A stretch of 64,000 nt of DNA, from contig JADJAS010000002.1 of the NCBI GenBank assembly GCA_016704145.1, positions 62,001 through 126,000 on the forward strand, in the 5' to 3' direction. The DNA is from Rhodocyclaceae bacterium (GTDB lineage Bacteria > Pseudomonadota > Gammaproteobacteria > Burkholderiales > Rhodocyclaceae). The translations under genes were made by a program, and so were the position numbers. Below, piece after piece: positions 48,586 to 57,578 of this stretch (positions within the stretch are counted from its first letter, which is position 1; each line of letters starts with the position of its first letter). Under the pieces are notes generated by a model. The model was not told the origin of the DNA. It did not search any database and saw only the letters and a program-made list of their open reading frames with translations.

Positions 48586-49566
48586 ATGAAGTTCGACTAC
48601 CTATTGATTCTTGGGCTGCTGTGTGTGCAGGTGGCCATCGCCAGCGAGTCGTCCTCGCCGACGGCTCAACTCGCGTCACTGCAACAACTAGCGGCGCGTA
48701 GCGAACCACATGCCGCGAAGAAGTTGATACTGGGAGCGACCCGCGCGGGAAAGCATCTCGTGGCCGTCGGCGAGCATGGGGTGATCATCATTGCCGACGA
48801 TGATCGATTGGAGTGGCGGCAAGCCAAGTTGGTGCCCACGCGCGCCACCTTGAACGATGTGAGTTTTGTCGATGAGCGAAACGGATGGGCGGTGGGACAT
48901 TGGGGTGTCATTCTTCATACGACGGATGGCGGAGAGACTTGGGTGCTACAGCGTGCGGCGACTGCCGAAGATCGTCCATTATTCGCAGTCCATTTTATCG
49001 ACGGCCAACATGGCATTGCCGTGGGTTTGTGGTCTTTGATGTTGCGAACCGAGGATGGAGGCGCCAGTTGGAAGGAGGTTGTGCTTCCTTCACCGCCCGA
49101 TGGCGGCAAGGCGGATCGAAATCTGTTTGGTGTCTTCGCAGCCTCGGAGGGACAGTTGATGGTTGTGGCGGAACGTGGCGCCGTCCTCCGCTCGAGCGAC
49201 ATGGGAGAGTCCTGGACATATTCCCTGACCGGATACAAGGGATCCTTCTGGACGGGTGGCCTTCTTGCTGACGGGCGGGTGTTCGTGGCAGGACTGCGCG
49301 GAACCATTTATTCGAGTCGTGACGGGGGCAATTCCTGGCTGCCAGTGAGTAGCGGTACCAAGAGTTCATTGACTGCTTTTTCCAAGTCTCCGGGCGTGGC
49401 AACCTTTGTCGGGCTCGATGGTATTCGGCTGAATGTCGCTGGTCATAGTGTGCATGTTGCCCAGCGACAAGATCGATTGCCGCTTACCGCGGTCGTCACG
49501 AACGGTAACGGGAAACTGATCACGTTTTCTCGCAACGGCGTGGTTCAACCGGAGCAAGGCCCATGA
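48586..49566 (+). CDS. YCF48-like (BNR-repeat) periplasmic protein
   Basis: A 326-residue protein with a signal peptide (about 1-19, YLLILGLLCVQVAIA). The rest is a beta-propeller of the YCF48/photosystem II stability factor-like family: repeated NGWAVGHWGVILHTTDGGET, GIAVGLWSLMLRTEDGGASW, GAVLRSSDMGESW and GTIYSSRDGGNSW blades. Such proteins are found next to MMPL/RND transporters and DUF1302/DUF1329 proteins in proteobacteria, so it belongs with the RND half of the preceding chimera rather than with amine catabolism. Its function is unknown. The downstream 90 bp hold no gene. Confidence 0.85.
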   Translation: MKFDYLLILGLLCVQVAIASESSSPTAQLASLQQLAARSEPHAAKKLILGATRAGKHLVAVGEHGVIIIADDDRLEWRQAKLVPTRATLNDVSFVDERNGWAVGHWGVILHTTDGGETWVLQRAATAEDRPLFAVHFIDGQHGIAVGLWSLMLRTEDGGASWKEVVLPSPPDGGKADRNLFGVFAASEGQLMVVAERGAVLRSSDMGESWTYSLTGYKGSFWTGGLLADGRVFVAGLRGTIYSSRDGGNSWLPVSSGTKSSLTAFSKSPGVATFVGLDGIRLNVAGHSVHVAQRQDRLPLTAVVTNGNGKLITFSRNGVVQPEQGP

Positions 49567-49657
49567 TGACGAAGCCGTTTCGCTGGTCACCGGGCTGGCG
49601 CTCAGCGGTCAGTTGATCGGTCCAGTGCCAGCCTATTGGAGAAAGGGTAACGGCAAT

Positions 49658-51139
49658 ATGCAACGAAAATCTTGGTCGAGTTGGTATTCGACAGCGGGGC
49701 AAGCACCCTCCACCGAGCTTCAGCATTCGGCACTGAGTGCTGGCGTCATTACCCTTCTGGTCATTTCCGCCGCGAGCGTATTGAGCGTCGTCGCCGGAGG
49801 GTTTCCTCTCGGAATCATGCTGGGCAACGGGGCAGGCACGCCAGCATTGGTGATAGTCGCACTCGCGCTACTGCTGCTGTTCGCCTCGGGGTACACGGCG
49901 ATGGCGACATGCGTGACCAGTGCCGGCGGATTTTACGCCTTGATCGCACGTGGCCTTGGGGGACATGCCGGAGGCGCAGCGGCCATGGTTGCCGTACTTG
50001 GCTATCTAACGCTCCAGTTCGGTCTGTACGGAATCTTTGGGGCGGTATGTGCCGACGCCTTGCAAGCACAGTTCGGGTTTGTCGTGCCATGGTGGGTCTG
50101 CGCACTCGGCGCGATTGCCACTGTCGCTTATTTCGGCTACTCGCAAATAGATTTTTCGGCCAAGTTGCTAGCGGGATTCGTGATGGCCGAGTATTTCGTG
50201 GTCATGGTACTTGACTTTCTGATCCTCGATCAGGGGGCGGCCGATGGAATCAATTTCGTGTCATTCGCACCACCGACAGTCATGAGCGGCAATCCTTCAA
50301 TCGGCCTCTTATTCTGCTTCGCGGCATTCATTGGTTTCGAGGCTACCACGATCTACAGCGAAGAGGCGAAGAACCCGAGGCGGAGCATTCCGTTCGCAAC
50401 CTACGCCGCGCTGCTGTTGGTTGGGGGCTTCTATTCATTCTCGTTGTGGTGCTTGATACTTGGCGCCGGCGCCGACCGCGTGGTCTCGACAATCATTGCC
50501 TTGGGCGAACCGACGACTTTCCTCTATGTATTGTCCGAGAAGTACGCGGGGACGTGGTTTACCGTGTTGCTCCGTGGCATGTTCATGATGAGCATATACG
50601 TTGGCCTGATCGCATTTCACAATTCGACGGCTCGGTACTTTTTCTCCATGGGACGCGAAGGGCTGCTGCCATCCGTTCTTGGCTTGACGCATCCGATATA
50701 CAAGAGTCCTCACTTCGCCTCGATGTTGCAAACAGGGCTTTGCATAGCCGTGGTGCTCGTGTTCGCCCTCTGTAACGCGGATCCCGTGCTGACGCTGTTT
50801 TCATGGCTCAGTAATCTGGCCACGGTTTGTGTGCTTGCGCTCATGGTCGCAACGGCGCTTTCCGTAGTGGTCTATTTTCGCCGTGTGCCCTCGGCGATGG
50901 GAATCGTCAGAACCTTGGTTTGCCCGGCCATTGCCGGTATCGGGTTAGGCGCGGTACTAATGCTCGCGTTGGCGAATTTTCATGTGCTGACCGGTGCCAG
51001 CAAGGCGCTATCGCTAGCGCTGATAGGTTTCGTGCCTTTCGCTGGCGTGATCGGTTGGCTGTCCGCGCGTAGGTTGAAACGACGCGATCAGACTCGCTTC
51101 TTGCGCCTCGGCATGGATCGTGGCGGCGAACGTCAGTAA
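49658..51139 (+). CDS. APC-superfamily amino acid / amine permease
   Basis: A 493-residue inner-membrane transporter with about 12 helices. The family features are the N-terminal LSAGVITLLVISAASVLSVV, the conserved Gly-rich SAGGFYALIARGLGG and the helix-6 to loop block FIGFEATTIYSEEAKNPRRS; HNSTARYFFSMGREGLLPS follows. GAGAAAGGG precedes the chosen ATG. It likely imports the amine or amino acid degraded by the neighbouring aminotransferase pathway; substrate unknown. Confidence 0.9.
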   Translation: MQRKSWSSWYSTAGQAPSTELQHSALSAGVITLLVISAASVLSVVAGGFPLGIMLGNGAGTPALVIVALALLLLFASGYTAMATCVTSAGGFYALIARGLGGHAGGAAAMVAVLGYLTLQFGLYGIFGAVCADALQAQFGFVVPWWVCALGAIATVAYFGYSQIDFSAKLLAGFVMAEYFVVMVLDFLILDQGAADGINFVSFAPPTVMSGNPSIGLLFCFAAFIGFEATTIYSEEAKNPRRSIPFATYAALLLVGGFYSFSLWCLILGAGADRVVSTIIALGEPTTFLYVLSEKYAGTWFTVLLRGMFMMSIYVGLIAFHNSTARYFFSMGREGLLPSVLGLTHPIYKSPHFASMLQTGLCIAVVLVFALCNADPVLTLFSWLSNLATVCVLALMVATALSVVVYFRRVPSAMGIVRTLVCPAIAGIGLGAVLMLALANFHVLTGASKALSLALIGFVPFAGVIGWLSARRLKRRDQTRFLRLGMDRGGERQ

Positions 51140-52196
51140 CGCGGCGGCTGGCTTGGCCTCGGCTCATTTGTCATTCCAATAACGTAATCGGGAGCGGATG
51201 ATGATCATAGGGATACCGAAGGAAATCAAAATCCAGGAATATCGCGTCGGCATGACGCCGGCATCGGTAAGCGAAGCCAGTTCACACGGCCACCGTGTGC
51301 TCGTTGAGTCCGGTGCCGGCGTGGGTATCGGTTGCGATGATGGCCAGTATCGTGCGTCGGGCGCCGACATTGTTGCATCAGCTGCGGAAGTTTTCGCCCA
51401 CGCAGAAATGATCGTCAAGGTCAAGGAGCCGCAGCCCGAGGAATGCGCGAAACTACGGGCGGGACAGATACTCTTCACATACCTTCACTTGGCCCCTGAC
51501 CCGCTACAGACAAGATTGTTGATCGAATCAGGGTGTACTGCGATTGCCTATGAAACGGTGACTAATGATGGTGGCGGGCTACCGTTGCTTGCGCCCATGA
51601 GCGAAGTCGCCGGACGCATGTCGATCCAGGTCGGCGCGGTCTCCTTGCAGAAGCCTGCGGGCGGACGTGGCATGCTACTGGGTGGCGTACCCGGAGTTCT
51701 GCCTGCGCGAGTCGCCATCATTGGTGGCGGTGTCGCCGGCTATCAAGCGGCACAGGTCGCCGTTGGCATGGGGGCCGAAGTCACGATTCTAGATACCTCG
51801 TTGCCTCGCCTGCGGTATCTGAAGGACATATTCGGTTCCTGTTTACGTACAGCGTACGCCACCGGTCAAGCGATTGACGATGCCGTGTCGACCGCGGATC
51901 TTGTGATCGGCGCCGTGCTTATCCCGGGCGCGGCTGCGCCAAAACTGGTCAAGCGCAAGCATCTGGGGTCCATGCAACCCGGTTCCGTGCTCGTGGACAT
52001 TTCCATCGACCAGGGCGGTTGCTTCGAGACTTCGCGAGCCACCACTCATCAGACTCCTACTTACGAAGTGGATGGCATCGTACATTATTGCGTCGCCAAC
52101 ATGCCGGGGGCGGTACCGCGGACAGCAACATTTGCCCTAAACAACGCGACGCTTCCGTTCATCCTGGCCATCGCGGACAAGGGATGGATTCGATCA

Positions 52197-52220
52197 TGCG
52201 CCGACCTGATTAGCCACAAT
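52197..52220 (+). repeat. Left target duplication and terminal inverted repeat of the IS1595 element
   Basis: TGCGCCGA (52197-52204) followed by the terminal repeat CCTGATTAGCCACAAT (52205-52220). Confidence 0.92.
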
Positions 52221-53244
52221 GTTCAGCCGCGCGCAAGAATCGCTCGGGACGAGCCGTGGTAGCCACGGCAGCAACCAAGAGGCGCTTCAGGATAGACGAC
52301 AGATCGAACCGGCGATTGAACCGATACTGGACTTCAGCAAGATACCGATGCGCATTAGCGAAATCGAAGGCATGGTAGGTACCCGAGTAGGCGGTCTTGA
52401 GATTGCCGAGGAAGGTATTCACTGCGCGGAATTGCTCCAGCTTGACGCAGGCGGGGCCGCCACCAGTAACAATGCGCTCCTGGGTGGCGCCGGCCGCGGT
52501 GACGGCGCGGAAGCACCACAGACCATCCGACACCACGTGGACCGATGCGGACAGTGCCGTCTTCGCCCAGTCGGTGATCGCCTCCTTGGTGAATTCCAGC
52601 TTCTTCAGGCAGACCTTCAGTGGGTTGCCGGTCTCGGTGGTCTGCACGGCGGCAATGAACGATACCTTGTTCTCCGAACCGCGCCCGCTCTTTCCGCCAG
52701 GCAGTTCGCCGCCCAGGTAGGCATCGTCGATCTCGACCCGGCCATCCAGTTGGCGATCCGCCTCCCGCTCGCTCATCACCTGCATCAACTTGTGGCGAGC
52801 AGCCAGGCGGTCTTGTACCGCACACCGAGGTGGCGCTGAGTTCCAGCGCCGAGACATTGTTCTTGGCCTGGGTCAGCAGATGCATCGCCAGGAACCAGGT
52901 CGTCAGCGGCAACTTCGTGGACTCGAACACCGTCCCGCACATTACCGTCGTCTGCTCCCGGCCGACGCACATTGCCAGTACCGCAGTCCCTTGCGCTCGA
53001 ACGTGTAATGGCGCCTGTCTTTGCATTCGGGGCAAACGAACCCATTCGGCCAGCGCAGCGCAACAACCGCAGCGTGGCATTTCTCCTCCGTCCCGTAGCG
53101 CTCCATGAATTGCGCCATCGACAATCCCCTTCTGAAACTGCACCCGGTTGATCCCCATCGCGCATCCCCTTCGGACAAGACGCGCCCATTTTTCACCCCG
53201 GCAGGCTCGCCAAATGAGCCTTCTGAATATTGTGGCTAATCAGG
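52205..53244 (-). mobile_element. IS1595-family insertion sequence (1040 bp)
   Basis: Perfect 16-bp terminal inverted repeats and an 8-bp target duplication, the size usual for IS1595, define the element exactly. It carries one transposase gene on the minus strand, broken by frameshifts. The insertion point is codon 336 of ald. It also provides the stop codon now ending the truncated alanine dehydrogenase frame. Confidence 0.93.
52210..53118 (-). pseudogene. IS1595-family transposase, frameshifted
   Basis: From about 53118 the minus strand reads an N-terminal zinc ribbon (WPNGFVCPECKDRRHYTFER, ending RYWQC), then after a one-base frame change REQTTVMCGTVFESTKLPLT, after a second change RHLGVRYKTAWLL, and after a third HKLMQVMSEREADRQLDGRV and the DDE/N-type core (EIDDAYLGGE; HVVSDGLWCF; SGTYHAFDFANAHRYLAEVQ; RFNRRF). 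All domains of an IS1595 transposase (~300 residues) are present, but three single-base indels prevent a full-length product. Either the copy is dead or the consensus sequence has local errors. Confidence 0.88.
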
Positions 53245-53252
53245 TGCGCCGA
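53229..53252 (+). repeat. Right terminal inverted repeat and target duplication of the IS1595 element
   Basis: ATTGTGGCTAATCAGG (53229-53244) is the exact reverse complement of the left end; TGCGCCGA (53245-53252) repeats the left target copy. Confidence 0.92.
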
Positions 53253-53376
53253 TGATCGGCATTTGTGCGATGGGCTGAACGTTCACGCGGGGCATGTGAC
53301 ATGCGCGGCGGTGGCGGAAGCCCTGAATCTGAATTTCAAGCCGGCATGCGAGCTTCTGGCCACGCACGGCGCGTAG

Positions 53377-53931
53377 ATGGCCCCGTGAGATGGCGTAAGC
53401 ACTGAAACGGGCGCGTATTCTCCTCAACTCGATGTCTGCTTCGAGCCATCGGCATCATGCCGAGGTTCTTGGAGCGCATCATCGTCGTGGCGCGTGACTG
53501 CTGATCCGCCATGTGGCCGACGATAGCGTTCGGTGCCTTCATTTAGAGCCATCTTCGGGCGCTGAGTCGGTCGTGCTGCATCGCAGAAAACGTTGCTGGC
53601 CCCGTCCAGAACGCCGGTGCACGCGTTGCACATAAAAAGACTTGACACATAAAGGCTATCGATGCACAGTGCACCCAAGGCAAGCGTGGGTATCGGCTGG
53701 CGATGTGGTGTGCGCCGAGGAGATCACCGAAAAATGTGGTCGTTATCGCCGAAGGCTTGATCTCTACATCTGCCGGGATGGTGTTGCACCTCGAGAATGT
53801 CAAGCGGGAGTTTGTCGAACCCATTAGGCCGAGCTTACGGCCGCGGTCATAGGGGAGGAGCGGGGCAGCATGATCGAACACGCGAAGAACACGTCCCCAG
53901 GAACGGGATGCGTTAACGGCATTGGTGCGCA
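53377..53931. other. Intergenic region upstream of the acyl-CoA ligase operon
   Basis: A 555-bp stretch without a gene I can name. TTGACA at 53642-53647 may be a -35 box; 16 bp further, TGCAC-A-GTGCA (53663-53673) is a perfect 11-bp palindrome and could be an operator for the following operon. Around 53700-53770 the plus strand reads GDVVCAEEITEKCGRYRRRL, which looks coding-like and might be a fragment of an acyl-CoA-related (MaoC-like) protein, but no full domain is present and I do not assign it. Confidence 0.35.
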
Positions 53932-55461
53932 ATGAGTCTCGCTGGCTGGATCGCGGCGAGCGCCGCACGACACCCAAACAGGCTGGCTCTTCGCCATGTC
54001 GGCGGGGAGCTGACATACGATGGGCTGGCGCGGGAGGTCGATGCCATCGGTCGCGCGATGGTCGCGGCGGGCGTGCAACGCGGCCAATATGTGGGGTGGC
54101 TCGGCCCCAGCAGCGCCGCGCAATTGGCCGCGCTGTTCGCATGCGCGCGCCTGGGGGCGGTGTTGATGCTGCTCAACTGGCGCCTTACACCACACGAGCA
54201 CCATGGCATGCTAGCCGACTGCCCCATCGCCCTGCTGGTGGTGGACGAGCCGTACATTCAAGCTTGCGCGGAACACGACGTGGCGGCAGGGAGGGGCTGC
54301 CGTGTCGCGCGTGGCCAGGTTACGAATGGCTGGACGGGCTTTGATGAGTTCGTCGCGCGGGGCAGCCATGCCGAGTTGCCAACCGCGCCTGGGGCAGGTA
54401 GCGCACCGGTTCTGTTGTGCTGGACATCGGGTTCCAACGCTAAACCCAAGGGCGTCCTGTTGAGTGCCAATGCGCTCCAGGCGTGCGCCGACGCCAGCGT
54501 GGAGATGCACGCACTGACGGCGGATGACCGCATTCTGACCACGACGCCTCTATTCCATGTCGGCGGTTTGAACATTCAAACCACGCCGGCTTTGCGGGCG
54601 GGTTGCAGTGTCACGCTGCATGCGAGATTCGATCCGGACGCCACGCTGGATGCCATCGAACGTGAACGGATAACGCTGGCATCGCTGGTACCCGCGCAGA
54701 TCGAAGTACTGCTGGCGCATCCACGCTGGGCAACGGCGGACCTCGGCAGCTTGCGCGCGGTGACCACCGGTTCGACGTTCGTGCCGCAGCATCAGATCCT
54801 GGCCATGCATCGTCGCGGCGTGCCGTTGCTACAGGTCTGGGGGGCAACGGAGACGTCGCCCATTTCCGCCTGTCTGCGGTTGGGTGAAGAGGTGCTGAAA
54901 GCCGGATCGGCCGGCCGTGCCGCCTTGGGAGTCGAGTTGCGCATCGTGGATCAACAGGAGCGGGATGTGCCAACTGGTCAAAGCGGCGAGATCCTGGTTC
55001 GGGGCGCCAATGTGATGAATGGATATCAAGGCGATCCCGAAGGCACCGCGCGCGCATTGCGCGCCGGTTGGTTTCATTCCGGCGACAGTGGCTATCTGGA
55101 CGCCGAGGGCTATCTGTATGTGAATGGTCGATTCAAGGACATGATCATTTCAGGCGGAGAGAATGTGAGTCCCGCCGAGATCGAGGCGCTGCTCATCGAG
55201 TGTCCCGAGATTGCCGAGGTCGCGGTGATCGGCCGTCCGGACCAGCGCTGGGGCGAGGTTCCGGTGGCCGTGGTGGTGCCAAAGCCCGGAGTTTCGATTG
55301 GACGTGAGCTCGTCTTGGGACTGTGTGAAGGCAGGCTCGCGCGCTACAAGCATCCGAAAGAAGTGGTTTTCCTCCCCGCGCTACCGCGTACCGCGCTCGG
55401 GAAGGTGCGAAGGGAAGAATTACGCCGCGCTGTTGAGGGCGACCAAGGGAGAGGTTTATGA
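53932..55461 (+). CDS. AMP-forming acyl-CoA synthetase / CoA ligase
   Basis: A 509-residue class I adenylate-forming enzyme activating a carboxylic acid as its CoA ester via an acyl-AMP. Motifs: P-loop-like LLCWTSGSNAKPKGVLLSA (A3), A5 LQVWGATETSPIS, A7 WFHSGDSGYLDAEGYLYVNG, A8 RFKDMIISGGENVSPAEIEA and the C-terminal catalytic Lys in LPRTALGKVRRE. The P-loop has SGSNAKPKG instead of the common SGTTGxPKG. First gene of an operon with four-base overlaps; the acid it activates presumably enters the downstream carboxylation/dehydrogenation/mutase steps. Substrate unknown. Confidence 0.9.
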   Translation: MSLAGWIAASAARHPNRLALRHVGGELTYDGLAREVDAIGRAMVAAGVQRGQYVGWLGPSSAAQLAALFACARLGAVLMLLNWRLTPHEHHGMLADCPIALLVVDEPYIQACAEHDVAAGRGCRVARGQVTNGWTGFDEFVARGSHAELPTAPGAGSAPVLLCWTSGSNAKPKGVLLSANALQACADASVEMHALTADDRILTTTPLFHVGGLNIQTTPALRAGCSVTLHARFDPDATLDAIERERITLASLVPAQIEVLLAHPRWATADLGSLRAVTTGSTFVPQHQILAMHRRGVPLLQVWGATETSPISACLRLGEEVLKAGSAGRAALGVELRIVDQQERDVPTGQSGEILVRGANVMNGYQGDPEGTARALRAGWFHSGDSGYLDAEGYLYVNGRFKDMIISGGENVSPAEIEALLIECPEIAEVAVIGRPDQRWGEVPVAVVVPKPGVSIGRELVLGLCEGRLARYKHPKEVVFLPALPRTALGKVRREELRRAVEGDQGRGL

Positions 55462-57578
55462 GTCTAAAGTTGGGCATTGATGTCGGCGGTACTTTCACGG
55501 ATTTTGTCGTTGCCGAGGAAGGCAAGCCGCCGCGCATTCACAAGACGCTGTCGACGCCATCTGATCCGTCGATTGCGGTCGTCGAGGGATTGACGCAGAT
55601 AGCCGCTTCGATGCAGCCGCCGCGGACGCTGGAGGAGTTTGCGCGCTCGATCGACACGATCGTGCATGGCACCACGGTGACGACCAATGCCACGCTGACC
55701 TCCACGGGTGCGCGGTGCGGGCTGCTGACCACCGAAGGGGTGCGGGATGCGTTGGAAATGCGCCGTGGCGTGCGCGAAGAGCAATACAACAACCGCTACG
55801 TCAATGTGCGGCCCCTGGTGCCACGTGAACGGCGTGTGAGCGTTTCCGGACGCATTGACCGCGATGGCCGCGAATTGACACCAGTAAATCTGGATGCCGT
55901 ACGAGAGGCCCTCGCGCATTGGCGGCGCGACGGTGTGCAGGCGATCGCGGTATGCTTTATGAATTCGTTCGCGAATCCCGCTCATGAACAGGCTGTCGCC
56001 GAACTGGTGAGGAAGGAGTGGCCCGAGGCTTATTTGTCGGTGTCATCGGAGGTATTGCCGTCCATCCGTTTCTATCCGCGCATCAGCACGACGGCTCTCA
56101 ATGCGTACGTCGGCCCCAAGCTCGGCCATTATCTCGATCAACTGGTCGATCGCTTGAATGTGGCCGGCTTCAGGGGTCTGCTGCTCATCATGCAGTCAAA
56201 CGGCGGCGTAATTTCTCCCCAGGCTGCGCGCGAAAAGGCGGCGTTGACCTTATTGTCCGGACCGGCCGGCGGTCCTGGCGCCGGCTTGTTCTATGTCGCT
56301 GCCCACGGCCAGAACCGCTGTGTAACGACCGACATGGGGGGGACAAGCTTCGAAGCATCGGTTGCGGTGGGTTCGCCAATGCTCAAGAGCGACGGCGAGA
56401 TCGCTAGGCACAAGATCGCGTTGCCGATGCTCGACATTCACACCATCGGTGCCGGCGGTGGCTCGATCGGTTGGCTCGACAACGGGGGGATGCTACGCAT
56501 GGGGCCGCAAAGCGCGGGTGCCGATCCTGGTCCAGCCTGCTACGGTCGCGGCGGTCGTCTGCCCACTACTACCGACGCCAATCTCGTGCTCGGCTATCTT
56601 GATCCGGATTATTTTGCCGGCGGGCGGATGAAGCTCGACATCGCGGCGGCACACGCCGCGATCGAGGAGCACATCGCCAAGCCGATGGGCCTGACGGTCG
56701 AACAGGCGGCTGCCGGCATGTATCGGGTGGCCTGCAACAACATGGCGCAGGGCGTGCGCGAAGTGACCATCAAGCGGGGTTTCGATCCGCGCGAATTCCC
56801 GCTGATTCCAGGGGGTGGGGCGGGACCGATCCACGGTTGCCTGATCTGCAATGAACTGGAAATCCCGCTGCAGATTGTGCCGCGGGAATCCTCGGTATTG
56901 TGTGCCTTTGGCATGTTGATGTGCGACTTGCGACACGACTACGTGCGCACCTTCGTTGCGCGACTTGAAGCACTGGACTGGTCTCGGCTGAACGCCGTGG
57001 TTGGCGCGATGGCCGACGATGGCTCACGGCTGCTCAGCGAGGAGCGAATTCCGCGACCCGAGCAGCGTTTTGAGTTGCGGCTCGACTGCCGGTACATCAA
57101 GCAGTATCACGAGGTTTCTGTGCCGGTGCCGCTTGATGTCGTCGAACGGCGCGACGCCAATGCGATTGCCCGCGCCTTCCATGACGAGCATCAGCGTTTG
57201 TACGGATATACGCTGGAAGTCGAGCGCAGCCCGATCGAAATCATCAATGTGCGGCTCCAGGCCGTGGGAGCCACCGGGCGCCCTGCCTATCGCAGCGAAC
57301 GGTCAGGCAAAGCCGACGCTAGTTACGCGCTCAAGAGCCGCCGTCGTGTCTACCTCCCAGAGCGTGACGATTTCGCCGAGGTGCCGGTATATGACGGACA
57401 CGCCATGTCCTGCGGGAATCACATTGAGGGCCCGGCACTTGTCGAGCAACAAACTACCGCCATTTTCGTCAGCGAGACATTCGACTGCACGCTGGATGAA
57501 CTCGGTTCCTTCGTGCTCTATGCGAAGGGACGCGAGGACTTGATTGGTATCGCCGCCAAGAAGGAGGCATGCGTATGA
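55458..57578 (+). CDS. HyuA-type hydantoinase / carboxylase A-subunit-like protein
   Basis: A 706-residue protein of the N-methylhydantoinase A/oxoprolinase/acetone-carboxylase-beta family. The ATP-binding actin-like fold begins LGIDVGGTFTDFVVAEEGKP. Further blocks are DTIVHGTTVTTNATLTSTGA, TTEGVRDALEMRRG, MQSNGGVISPQAAREKAALT, LLSGPAGGPGAG and CVTTDMGGTSFEASVAVGSP. These enzymes use ATP to hydrolyse cyclic amides or to activate substrate and bicarbonate for carboxylation (acetone, acetophenone). In a CoA-ester operon a carboxylase role seems more likely than hydantoin hydrolysis, but this is inference. Overlaps the ligase stop and the HyuB start. Confidence 0.87.
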   Translation: MSLKLGIDVGGTFTDFVVAEEGKPPRIHKTLSTPSDPSIAVVEGLTQIAASMQPPRTLEEFARSIDTIVHGTTVTTNATLTSTGARCGLLTTEGVRDALEMRRGVREEQYNNRYVNVRPLVPRERRVSVSGRIDRDGRELTPVNLDAVREALAHWRRDGVQAIAVCFMNSFANPAHEQAVAELVRKEWPEAYLSVSSEVLPSIRFYPRISTTALNAYVGPKLGHYLDQLVDRLNVAGFRGLLLIMQSNGGVISPQAAREKAALTLLSGPAGGPGAGLFYVAAHGQNRCVTTDMGGTSFEASVAVGSPMLKSDGEIARHKIALPMLDIHTIGAGGGSIGWLDNGGMLRMGPQSAGADPGPACYGRGGRLPTTTDANLVLGYLDPDYFAGGRMKLDIAAAHAAIEEHIAKPMGLTVEQAAAGMYRVACNNMAQGVREVTIKRGFDPREFPLIPGGGAGPIHGCLICNELEIPLQIVPRESSVLCAFGMLMCDLRHDYVRTFVARLEALDWSRLNAVVGAMADDGSRLLSEERIPRPEQRFELRLDCRYIKQYHEVSVPVPLDVVERRDANAIARAFHDEHQRLYGYTLEVERSPIEIINVRLQAVGATGRPAYRSERSGKADASYALKSRRRVYLPERDDFAEVPVYDGHAMSCGNHIEGPALVEQQTTAIFVSETFDCTLDELGSFVLYAKGREDLIGIAAKKEACV

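Larger units (their letters stand above)
51198..53376 (+). pseudogene. ald: Alanine dehydrogenase gene interrupted by an IS1595-family element
   Basis: Bases 51198-52204 encode residues 1-335 of L-alanine dehydrogenase (start IGIPKEIKIQEYRVGMTPAS; catalytic K76 in VKVKEP and H97 in TYLHLAP; NAD fold VAIIGGGVAGYQAAQVAVGM; VANMPGAVPRTATFALNNAT). The element at 52205-53244 plus one copy of the 8-bp target duplication separates the rest. Joining 52204 to 53253 restores the frame exactly: GWIRSCADDRHLCDGLNVHA, then GHVTCAAVAEALNL and a TAG at 53374-53376, giving a complete 376-residue enzyme. As it stands, translation runs into the element and adds unrelated residues, ending at 52262. The enzyme would regenerate pyruvate from alanine for the aminotransferase. 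Confidence 0.93.

Noticed and set aside
49567..49657. 17-codon frame starting MMTKPFRWSPG behind the YCF48-like gene
   Set aside because: Could be the start of a lost gene of the transporter cluster, but it is too short to assign.
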